Below the pieces are notes generated by a model. That model was not told the DNA's origin. It saw nothing but the letters and a program-made list of their open reading frames with translations, and did no database searches. The position numbers and the translations under genes are program-made. Shown in pieces: positions 18,040 to 25,210 of a stretch of DNA of 64,000 nt. Source of the DNA: JBGAJN01 sp044224905 (lineage in GTDB: Bacteria; Verrucomicrobiota; Verrucomicrobiia; Limisphaerales; JBGAJN01). The stretch lies in contig JBGAJN010000001.1 in assembly GCA_044224905.1 (NCBI GenBank), forward strand, positions 248,001-312,000. The letters run 5' to 3'. Position 1 is the stretch's first letter, and each line of letters opens with the position of its first letter.

Positions 18040-19500
18040 ATGAATCCGGAATCACCTTCACCCACCCCACCCGCCCCGGCATTTCCCACCTTCGTTCCCG
18101 AAACGCCGAGTCAACGGACGCCGCTGAGCTGGCGATTTGGAATCGCCGCAGCGGTTTTAGTTTTGGGACTGGCCAGTTACGCGCTGCGCGATGCAATCGG
18201 CTTGCGCGGTCAGGCATTCGCAGGAGTGTTCTGTTTTTTTGGTCTGGTCGCGATGTGTTCCTCAAATTTGCGGGCGGTAAACTGGCGCACGATCGGTTGG
18301 GGCGTGGCGCTGCAAATCATTCTCGCGCTGCTGGTGCTCAAGGTGCAGGTCGAGATCGGCGGCAAGGTTTACAGTGTCTCAGGCGCGTTGAACGCGGCGA
18401 AGGTGGTCGTGGTAAGTTTCATCGACTTCTCAGACAAGGGCGCGGAGTTCGTCTTCGGCAACCTCGCGCACCCGGGTGATATTGCGCTCAATCCGGGCAA
18501 GGAGTTCATGTTCATCTTCGCCTTCAAGGCGCTTCCGCCCATTCTGTTCGTTTCCGCATTCTTCACGGTGCTGTATCACTACGGAGTTTTGCAGCGCATC
18601 GTGCGAATGATGGCCAAGGTGATGGTGCACCTGATGGGCACCAGTGGCGCGGAGACGCTGTCGGTTTCGGCCAACGTCTTCATGGGGCAAACCGAGGCGC
18701 CGTTGATCGTGAAACCTTACGTGCCGCGGATGACGAATTCGGAATTATTCACGATGATGGCCAGCGGTATGGCGCACATTTCGGGCGGCATGATGGTGGT
18801 CTACATCAATTACGGCGCCGATCCGGTGGCCGTGTTGACCACGTGCATCATGGCGTGTCCGGGCAGTCTGTATCTGGCGAAGCTCTTCATGCCGGAGGTC
18901 GGTAAACCGGAAACGGCGGGCTCGGTTCAAGCGCCACTCCAGAAGTCCAATTACGCCAACGGAATCGATGCGGCGGCGGCGGGTACCGGCGACGGTTTAC
19001 GCCTAGCGCTGAACGTGGCCGCGATGTTGATCGTATTCATCGCCTTCGTCGCGATGTTCGATGCGTTGCTCGGATTGATCAAACCAGGCCTCGGTCATGT
19101 CGGCATCGAATTGGGCGCTTGGGCCGATGGGCTCTCGCTGCGAAAGCTGTTCGGGTGGCTATTCTCACCGGTCGCGTTCCTGATGGGTGTAGAAACAGCG
19201 GACGTTTCGAAGGTCGGCAGCCTGCTCGGCGCGAAGCTGGCGATCAACGAGCACTACGCCTACCTGCAAATGAAGGGATGGAAAGCGATTCCAGATTTCA
19301 TGTCCGCCCGGTCATATCAATTAACGGCCTTCGCCTTGACCGGTTTCGCAAACTTCGCCTCGGTAGGCATCCAACTCGGCGGCATCGGCGCGATGGCCCC
19401 CGATCGTCGACACGATCTCGCGCGCTTGGGCTTGAAAGCACTCTTCGTGGGCTTCACCGCCACATTGCTCAACGCTGCCATCGCCGGGATCTTCATATAG
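18040..19500 (+). CDS. Concentrative nucleoside transporter (CNT/NupC family)
   Basis: A 486-residue polytopic membrane protein. It has a proline-rich cytoplasmic N-terminus (about 30 residues), then hydrophobic helices from residue 33 onward. The CNT hallmark lies at about residues 200-222, including SVSANVFMGQTEAPLIVKPY, which carries the nucleoside and Na+ binding residues. A second motif, GMAHISGGMMVVYINYGADP, follows. The C-terminal part has the family pattern KLAINEHYAYLQMK. It imports nucleosides by coupling to an ion gradient. A hairpin terminator lies 13 bp after the stop. Confidence 0.92.
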   Translation: MNPESPSPTPPAPAFPTFVPETPSQRTPLSWRFGIAAAVLVLGLASYALRDAIGLRGQAFAGVFCFFGLVAMCSSNLRAVNWRTIGWGVALQIILALLVLKVQVEIGGKVYSVSGALNAAKVVVVSFIDFSDKGAEFVFGNLAHPGDIALNPGKEFMFIFAFKALPPILFVSAFFTVLYHYGVLQRIVRMMAKVMVHLMGTSGAETLSVSANVFMGQTEAPLIVKPYVPRMTNSELFTMMASGMAHISGGMMVVYINYGADPVAVLTTCIMACPGSLYLAKLFMPEVGKPETAGSVQAPLQKSNYANGIDAAAAGTGDGLRLALNVAAMLIVFIAFVAMFDALLGLIKPGLGHVGIELGAWADGLSLRKLFGWLFSPVAFLMGVETADVSKVGSLLGAKLAINEHYAYLQMKGWKAIPDFMSARSYQLTAFALTGFANFASVGIQLGGIGAMAPDRRHDLARLGLKALFVGFTATLLNAAIAGIFI

Positions 19501-19512
19501 TGAGCAACGCGC

Positions 19513-19543
19513 AATTTGCGCAACTTTCGCGCAAATTATTTCT
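19513..19543 (+). terminator. Probable intrinsic terminator of the nucleoside transporter
   Basis: A perfect 9-bp inverted repeat, AATTTGCGC (19513-19521) and GCGCAAATT (19529-19537), with a 7-nt loop. It is followed by ATTTCTC and begins 13 bp after the transporter stop. The T tract is short, so termination efficiency is uncertain. Confidence 0.6.
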
Positions 19544-19607
19544 CAAAGCCCCCTGTTACATCATACCCGCCTGCTGCGTCATTCTAGGCGCGCATCGTGC
19601 TAACAGA

Positions 19608-19637
19608 TTGACTGCTCGGCACGGAGCCGATTACAAC
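19608..19637 (+). promoter_or_regulatory. Candidate sigma-70 promoter
   Basis: TTGACT at 19608-19613 and TACAAC at 19632-19637 with an 18-bp spacer resemble -35 and -10 boxes. They lie 80 bp upstream of the GTG start at 19718, after the preceding terminator. The match is by eye only. Confidence 0.3.
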
Positions 19638-19717
19638 TATTTTAGAACAAATCCGAACCGGGTGCGTCGAAACTCAAGTTAGCGTCGGATGCAACCGAAG
19701 TACCGAGGAATAACCGG

Positions 19718-20629
19718 GTGAAAAATATTGTCGCCATCAAGATTGGTTTGTATGCCGTGTTCGCCATCGGGCTGATCACGTTCGGAACCCTATTCTTCGG
19801 CGCATACAACGCACCCCACAAGCCGGCCACTAACGCCGCCACGGCCCCAGTTCAAGCATCCGGCAGCGGGGATTCAACCGACGAAAAGAAAACCGACGAC
19901 ACGCAGGTCAACGCGCAAGTGGTCCCCCATCCGCATTTTATGGGTTACCTTTCGCTGACAATTGCCTTCGGTATCGGCTTGGGGGTGCTGGCTGCCAAGG
20001 ATATCTCGGATTTGATCGGCACCCACGGCGTCGATTTTGTTTTCAATGACGACGGCGTTGGCCAGAAAGACCCCGACTACGAAGAGGCTGAGCAGGCCGC
20101 CATGAAAGGTAATCCCCTCGAAGCCGTCCAACTGCTCCGCGATTACCTGAACAAGCATCCGCGACGTATATACGCAGCATTGCGCATCGCCGACCTTTAC
20201 GAATCGAACCTCAACAATCCCCGCGCAGCATCGCTTGAATACGAGGAAATCCTCAAACAGAAGCTCCCCGCAGAACGCTGGGGCTGGGCAGCGATTCACC
20301 TCGCCAATCTTTACTCTGGAAAACTGAACGAGACCGACAAAGCGGTCGCCATCCTGCATCGCATTGTGAAGGAATACGGCCAGACCGCCGCTGCAAAGAA
20401 GGCACGCGAACGTCTGGGCATTTCGGCAGACGAACCCGTCAACGCCGGTCCCAAGCTTCCCTCGGGATTCACCGCGCGCGACAAAGGCGAGCGTTTCAAC
20501 CACAACGAGCCAGCTTCCGTTTCATTGGAATCGAGCGGCGAAACCGCCACGGAAATCGAAGAAGAGTCCGTCGACTCCACACCAGCCCCATCGAATCTCC
20601 CGCCGGGCTTCCGCCCCCGTAACGGGTAA
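19718..20629 (+). CDS. Membrane protein with TPR-like tail, uncharacterised
   Basis: A 303-residue protein starting at GTG 19718, supported by GAGGA at 19705-19709. It has two membrane helices (about residues 8-28 and 70-90) flanking a Lys/Thr-rich loop. A soluble region of helical-repeat type follows: AAMKGNPLEAVQLLRDYLNK, YAALRIADLYESNLNN and WAAIHLANLYSGKLNETDKA fit tetratricopeptide/YbgF-like spacing. The C-terminus is acidic and proline-rich (LPPGFRPRNG). It probably scaffolds an envelope complex. It stands alone between the transporter and dapL. Confidence 0.65.
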   Translation: MKNIVAIKIGLYAVFAIGLITFGTLFFGAYNAPHKPATNAATAPVQASGSGDSTDEKKTDDTQVNAQVVPHPHFMGYLSLTIAFGIGLGVLAAKDISDLIGTHGVDFVFNDDGVGQKDPDYEEAEQAAMKGNPLEAVQLLRDYLNKHPRRIYAALRIADLYESNLNNPRAASLEYEEILKQKLPAERWGWAAIHLANLYSGKLNETDKAVAILHRIVKEYGQTAAAKKARERLGISADEPVNAGPKLPSGFTARDKGERFNHNEPASVSLESSGETATEIEEESVDSTPAPSNLPPGFRPRNG

Positions 20630-20762
20630 GCCACTTTCCTCCCGTGCGTGGAATCTTGCCACGCCGTTTCACTTCCGCTACCGTCCGCCCCTTGATTCGG
20701 CGGCTTCTGCCGCGCTTGCGATCGATTACTGAAAACTGACTACGGATTACCGTTTACGCGTT

Positions 20763-22001
20763 ATGGCATTACTCAACGACAACTACCTGAAACTGAAGGC
20801 CGGCTACCTTTTCCCGGAAATTGCCCGGCGCGTTAAAGTTTTCTGCGAGGCAAATCCCGAAGCCGCCAAGCGCCTCATCCGTTGCGGCATCGGCGATGTC
20901 ACCGAGCCGCTTCCACCCGCGGTCGTCGCCGCTCTCCACAAAGCAGTGGACGAGATGGCCGTGCGCTCCAGCTTCAAAGGTTACGGCCCCGAGCAGGGCT
21001 ATGACTTTCTGCGCAGCGCGATTGCGAAGAATGATTTCCGCGACAAGGGCCTCGACGTGGCCGACGACGAAGTGTTCGTCAGCGACGGCTCGAAGTGCGA
21101 TTGCGGCAACATCCTCGACGTCCTCGGGAGCAAAAACAAAATCGCCATCAGCGATCCCGTTTATCCCGTCTACGTGGACACGAACGTCATGGCCGGCCAC
21201 ACCGGCGAGGCGAACGAGGCCGGCGCCTACGGCAAGCTCGTCTATCTGCCGTGCCGTCCAAGCAACGGCTTCGTGCCCGAGCCGCCGAAGAAGCACGTCG
21301 ACGTCATTTACCTTTGCTCGCCGAACAATCCAACCGGCGCCGTCGCCACGCGCGCGCAGCTTGAAGCTTGGGTGAAATACGCGCTCGAGAACAAGGCGAT
21401 CATCCTCTTCGATGCCGCCTACGAGGCTTACATCAGCGATCCGGCGATCCCGCACTCGATCTACGAGATTCCCGGAGCGCGCGAATGCGCCATTGAGTTC
21501 CGCAGCTTCTCGAAGAATGGCGGCTTCACCGGCGTGCGTTGCGCCTACACTGTCGTGCCCAAGACATTGCTCGCCGCCACGCGCACTGGGGAAATGAAGC
21601 CGCTGCATCCGCTCTGGAACCGCCGCTCGGCGACGAAGTTCAACGGCGTGAGCTACATCGTCCAACGCGCTGCCGAAGCGCTCTACACCGACGAAGGCAA
21701 GGCACAGGTCAAGGCGCTCATCGAACACTACATGGGGAACGCTGCGGTCCTTCGCGCCGGCGCGAAGAAGGCCGGCCTGAAAGTATTCGGCGGCGTCAAC
21801 GCGCCCTACATTTGGGTCAAGTGCCCGGCCGGTGTCACCAGCTGGCAGGCGTTCGACAAGATTCTCGGCGAAGCCAACGTGGTCATCACGCCAGGCTCCG
21901 GCTTCGGGTCGAAGGGTGAAGGCTTTTTCCGCATCAGCAGCTTCAACAGCCGCGCGAACGCGGAGGAAGTCGCCCGTCGTTTGCAGGAATTGAAGTGGTA
22001 A
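20763..22001 (+). CDS. dapL: LL-diaminopimelate aminotransferase
   Basis: A 412-residue class I/II PLP aminotransferase matching DapL along its length: N-terminal NDNYLKLKAGYLFPEIARRV, LIRCGIGDVTEPLP, the YGPEQGYDFLRSAIA helix, SDPVYPVYVDTNVMAG, CSPNNPTGAVA, and the PLP lysine at K251 in RSFSKNGGFTGVR. It converts tetrahydrodipicolinate to LL-diaminopimelate in one step for lysine and peptidoglycan. This bypasses DapD/C/E and is the route known in Chlamydiae, Verrucomicrobia and plants. It is followed by a strong terminator. Confidence 0.96.
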   Translation: MALLNDNYLKLKAGYLFPEIARRVKVFCEANPEAAKRLIRCGIGDVTEPLPPAVVAALHKAVDEMAVRSSFKGYGPEQGYDFLRSAIAKNDFRDKGLDVADDEVFVSDGSKCDCGNILDVLGSKNKIAISDPVYPVYVDTNVMAGHTGEANEAGAYGKLVYLPCRPSNGFVPEPPKKHVDVIYLCSPNNPTGAVATRAQLEAWVKYALENKAIILFDAAYEAYISDPAIPHSIYEIPGARECAIEFRSFSKNGGFTGVRCAYTVVPKTLLAATRTGEMKPLHPLWNRRSATKFNGVSYIVQRAAEALYTDEGKAQVKALIEHYMGNAAVLRAGAKKAGLKVFGGVNAPYIWVKCPAGVTSWQAFDKILGEANVVITPGSGFGSKGEGFFRISSFNSRANAEEVARRLQELKW

Positions 22002-22037
22002 CCTCGAAGAAAACGATCCGACTAGAATGAACGAAGC

Positions 22038-22068
22038 AGGGCAGCCGCAAGGCTGCCCTATTTCTTTT
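22038..22068 (+). terminator. Intrinsic terminator of dapL
   Basis: A 9-bp perfect stem (AGGGCAGCC 22038-22046 / GGCTGCCCT 22051-22059) with a GCAA tetraloop, followed by TATTTCTTTTCC. It begins 37 bp after the dapL stop. It overlaps the stop codon of the convergent gene, so it may also act in the opposite direction. Confidence 0.88.
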
Positions 22069-22501
22069 CCAACGGCGGGCGCTCGAAAGGTGGCCGATCC
22101 AGCGGGCCTTTTTCAAACGGCGGCTTGAAGCCGGGGCGCTGACGCGCGCGCTCGCGAAATTCCCGCTTCATTTCCTCGTGCAGTTTAAGCTGCTCCGTCG
22201 TGAGCATCGGGACCAGTTGTTCATCGAGCTTCCGCACCAAACCCATTTGGGAAGCGATCGTGGAGCGCATGGCCTGCATCCATTCCTTGCGAGCTTCCTC
22301 AACGGCCGGCTGGAGTTTCTCCATCTGCTCCGGAGTTAATTTCAGCTTCTTCTGATAAACCATCATCATCCCCGCAGGCCAGCGGTCGGGACCATTGTTT
22401 ACCGCAACTTTCTTCACTACCCGGAGTGTGACCACGGCACCGCTGATCGCTCCGGCGATGAAGATCGCCACGAGGCTGAGAATGATTTTCCAGCGGGCCA
22501 T
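22058..22501 (-). CDS. Membrane-anchored Spy/CnrX-like periplasmic sensor protein
   Basis: A 147-residue protein with one N-terminal membrane helix (about residues 5-27) and a periplasmic helical domain. That domain carries KLKLTPEQMEKLQP and LVPMLTTEQLKLHEEMKREF, the two LTxEQ helix-hairpin signatures of the Spy/CpxP/ZraP/CnrX (metal-resistance) superfamily. It ends with a proline-rich repeat tail (RPPFERPPLEKK). It is third in a tight operon with an ECF sigma factor and a single-pass 96-residue protein. This matches the sensor position in CnrYXH-type systems, where the sensor binds metal and releases the anti-sigma. Only one His is present, so the ligand may differ. Confidence 0.75.
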   Translation of the reverse strand: MARWKIILSLVAIFIAGAISGAVVTLRVVKKVAVNNGPDRWPAGMMMVYQKKLKLTPEQMEKLQPAVEEARKEWMQAMRSTIASQMGLVRKLDEQLVPMLTTEQLKLHEEMKREFRERARQRPGFKPPFEKGPLDRPPFERPPLEKK

Positions 22502-22502
22502 G

Positions 22503-22793
22503 TTATTGGTCGATGACGAGCGACTCGAGATCGGCGGGCGCGGTGGGGTCGAAGCTAAATTGTTCCTGCACGATTTCGTAATTCAAACTCAGGCAGACGA
22601 TCATCACGAGCGCGGCAAAGGCCAGCGTGCGCACGGAGAGAAACTCCCACGCGGAAGGAGACGGCTGTTCGCCCGCGCGCCATTGCGCCACGACGCGACC
22701 GGCGAAGCCGAATGGCGCTTCGTCACTCTGGCTCACCGGCGCCTTGCGGGCGGCTCGGGCCAACTGCTTCCACACGTTATCGGGCGTGTTCAT
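22503..22793 (-). CDS. Small single-pass membrane protein, candidate anti-sigma factor (CnrY-like position)
   Basis: A 96-residue protein with about 50 cytoplasmic residues (MNTPDNVWKQLARAARKAP), one membrane helix at about 53-71 (LAFAALVMIVCLSL) and a short acidic periplasmic tail. Size and topology fit CnrY, an anti-sigma factor of about 95 residues whose N-terminus clamps CnrH. No sequence match can be claimed. It overlaps the sigma gene by 4 bp (ATGA) and ends 1 bp before the Spy/CnrX-like gene, so the three are almost certainly one transcript. Confidence 0.6.
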   Translation of the reverse strand: MNTPDNVWKQLARAARKAPVSQSDEAPFGFAGRVVAQWRAGEQPSPSAWEFLSVRTLAFAALVMIVCLSLNYEIVQEQFSFDPTAPADLESLVIDQ

Positions 22794-23377
22794 TTTCTTT
22801 TGCCTTTCTCGATCTCAACTAAATGCTTCTTCAACTTCTGACGGGCGCGGAACGCGCGAACTTTAATCAACGTCTCGTTCCAGCCGGTGATCTGGCGGAT
22901 TTCCGCCAGCGATTTCTCTTCCAGATCCAGCAGGGTGATCACCAGACGATCCTGCGGACTCAAACATTCCAAAAGTTTCGTGACCAATTCGCGCGCGGCC
23001 ATCGCCTGCGACGGATGCGGCTCGTTTTGGCCAGCCGTTACCGTGTCGAGCATTTCGGCTTCGGTTTCGGACAAATCGGCCATCCGCATTTCGGGCCGAC
23101 GTTTCTGCGCCCGCAACTGGTCCAGACACGTGGTCACCGAAACCCGCGCCACCCAGTGCTCGAACGGGACCACACCGCGGAACTGCCCGAGATTGGCGAA
23201 CATCTTCAGAAAGATCTCCTGCGCGAGATCTTCCTCGGCAACGCGCCGTGGCAGATGCGCGCGGACAATTTTTATCACGAGCGGATACAGGTGCGACACC
23301 AATTCGCGCGCCGCATCATCATCGCCCCGGCGAACCCGCTCAAGGCAGGCCGCCACGTCGAGGCCGCTTTCAGCCAT
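22790..23377 (-). CDS. ECF RNA polymerase sigma factor
   Basis: A 195-residue sigma-70 family protein. Region 2 is at about residues 25-95: HLYPLVIKIVRAHLPRRVAE, then EEDLAQEIFLKMFANLGQF (the core DLxQExF motif) and FEHWVARVSVTTCLDQLRA. Region 4 is at about 125-185: LLECLSPQDRLVITLLDLEE followed by LAEIRQITGWNETLIKVRAF, a helix-turn-helix. The linker is typical of ECF factors. It leads the operon with a putative single-pass anti-sigma and a periplasmic sensor, so release from membrane sequestration is the likely control. Confidence 0.92.
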   Translation of the reverse strand: MAESGLDVAACLERVRRGDDDAARELVSHLYPLVIKIVRAHLPRRVAEEDLAQEIFLKMFANLGQFRGVVPFEHWVARVSVTTCLDQLRAQKRRPEMRMADLSETEAEMLDTVTAGQNEPHPSQAMAARELVTKLLECLSPQDRLVITLLDLEEKSLAEIRQITGWNETLIKVRAFRARQKLKKHLVEIEKGKRK

Positions 23378-23573
23378 AGCTCGGATAACAGTCCAGCCGA
23401 CACATGATTTGGTGACGTCGCGCAGCGGAGCCGGTTACGCCCGGCCCGGCAAAATATTCCTTCGCCGATCAACGATAAATCGCATCCTATTCCACGCGGC
23501 GCGGGAGGGAAAGCTTTCACCGAGCGTTGAATAACAATCCCCATGCGTTCGTTGGTTTGACGTAGCGCGACAA

Positions 23574-25100
23574 ATGACTCAAGCTCCGCCCGCAATGCGA
23601 TTTCAACTTTGCCTTCTGGCTCTCTTCGGCACCGCCTCAATGGCTCTCGGACAAAGCGCCACGAATTCTCCACGAGCCATCTCGCTCGACGAATGCGTTC
23701 AGATGGCGCTCGCGCGAAATCTCGACATCCAGATCTCGCGCTACTCACCGTTGCTGTCGCAAAGCGATCTCACGATAGCTTCCGCTGGCTACGATCCGAA
23801 TTTCAGTTCGACGCTCCAACACAACTACAGCCTCGCTGGCGGGAGTCTCGACGCCAACAAGCTCCCTACTCCGCCCGCAACTTCTGACACCGATTCCATC
23901 AGCAGCGGAATCAACGGCCTCCTCCCGTACAGCGGGATGACGTACAATCTGTCGGGCAACATCGCGGAAACGTTCGGTAAATCGGGAGCTGCCGCCACGC
24001 CATTCGATACCACTTCAGGCCGCGTTGGGCTCACGCTGACGCAGCCGTTGCTGAAGAATTTATGGATCGACAGCACGCGCCTGAACATCGCCGTCGCCAA
24101 GAACCGTATCAAATACACCGAAGCACAACTGCGTTTGCAGATCATGAGCACGGTCAGCGCTGTGGAGCAGGCCTACTACGAACTCGTGTTCGCCCGCGAA
24201 AACGTGAAGGTGCAGGAAAAGGCGCTCCAACTTGCCGAACGCCTCCTTTCCGAAAACAAACGCCGCGTGGAAGTCGGCGCGCTAGCACCGCTCGATGAAA
24301 AGCAATCCGAGTCTCAGGTTGCTGCGCGACGCGCCGATCTGCTCGCCGCGCAACGCACTCTGGACGCCGATCAGAACGCGTTGAAGAAATTGATCAGCGA
24401 TGATTACGCAGCCTTGAATCCCGTGGATTTTCAGCCCAACGAAACGCTGCTCGCCACCGTGCAGAATTTCGAACTGCAAGAGAGCTGGCGCCGCGGCCTC
24501 AACCAGCGCGAGGATTTAAAGCAATCCAAACTCGATCTCGAGCGCAACGGCATTCAACTCCGTTATTACAAAAATCAAGTCTACCCGCAGCTGGATATCT
24601 TCGGCACTTACGGCCACGGCGCCTCTGGCGGCACCACGGTGGAGTTCAGCGACGGCTTCGACAATTTCCGCCAAGGCAATCGCCCGTTCTACACGTACGG
24701 TCTCACGTTCAGCATTCCGCTGGGCAATCGCGCCGCCCGCGAACGCGTGAAGAGTTCGAAGCTCACGGTGGAACAGGCGCTGCTGACGCTGAAGAAGCTG
24801 GAACAGGACATCATGGTGCAAATCGACGACTCCGTGAAGTTGGCGAAGACCAATTTCGAACGTGTCGACGCTACCCGTCAGGCTCGTGTTTATGCTGAAG
24901 CGGCCCTCGAAGCCGAACAGAAGAAACTCGAGAACGGCAAGAGCACCAGCTTCGTGGTCCTGCAGCTCCAACGCGACCTCACCGCCGCGCGTTCCGACGA
25001 AATCCGGGCGCTCGCTGATTATAACAAAGCTCTCTCCAGCCTGTCCCTCAACGAAGGTTCCACGCTCGAACGCCGGAACATCGATTTGAAGGTGAAGTAA
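23574..25100 (+). CDS. TolC-family outer-membrane channel protein
   Basis: A 508-residue protein with a signal peptide (MRFQLCLLALFGTASMALG); ATG 23574 adds 7 residues before it and ATG 23595 is equally possible. The family layout is an ISLDECVQMALARNLDIQ start, two long coiled-coil repeats (AVEQAYYELVFARENVKVQE, LAERLLSENKRRVEVG), and a second half with QREDLKQSKLDLERN and VTLPLGNRAAR-like strands (FSIPLGNRAARERV). It would form the outer-membrane tunnel of an efflux or type I export system. No membrane-fusion protein lies beside it; the next gene is the GH-GT2 fusion 110 bp on. Confidence 0.88.
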   Translation: MTQAPPAMRFQLCLLALFGTASMALGQSATNSPRAISLDECVQMALARNLDIQISRYSPLLSQSDLTIASAGYDPNFSSTLQHNYSLAGGSLDANKLPTPPATSDTDSISSGINGLLPYSGMTYNLSGNIAETFGKSGAAATPFDTTSGRVGLTLTQPLLKNLWIDSTRLNIAVAKNRIKYTEAQLRLQIMSTVSAVEQAYYELVFARENVKVQEKALQLAERLLSENKRRVEVGALAPLDEKQSESQVAARRADLLAAQRTLDADQNALKKLISDDYAALNPVDFQPNETLLATVQNFELQESWRRGLNQREDLKQSKLDLERNGIQLRYYKNQVYPQLDIFGTYGHGASGGTTVEFSDGFDNFRQGNRPFYTYGLTFSIPLGNRAARERVKSSKLTVEQALLTLKKLEQDIMVQIDDSVKLAKTNFERVDATRQARVYAEAALEAEQKKLENGKSTSFVVLQLQRDLTAARSDEIRALADYNKALSSLSLNEGSTLERRNIDLKVK

Positions 25101-25210
25101 ACGGTGGCCTACATGGCCCGTCGGCGGCGGCGTTTGACCGTTCGCCGTGCATTTGGTATTCCATTCATCCTGATGACGCTTTGGCTTAATTCCGTCCCCA
25201 ACTGAATCGC

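Noticed and set aside
17798..18265. 155-codon minus-strand frame overlapping tRNA-Phe
   Set aside because: It runs through the tRNA and the start of the transporter gene and encodes no recognisable segment.
23378..23573. Search for an ECF-type promoter before the sigma operon
   Set aside because: I could not pick a convincing -35/-10 pair by eye in this divergent gap with the TolC gene.
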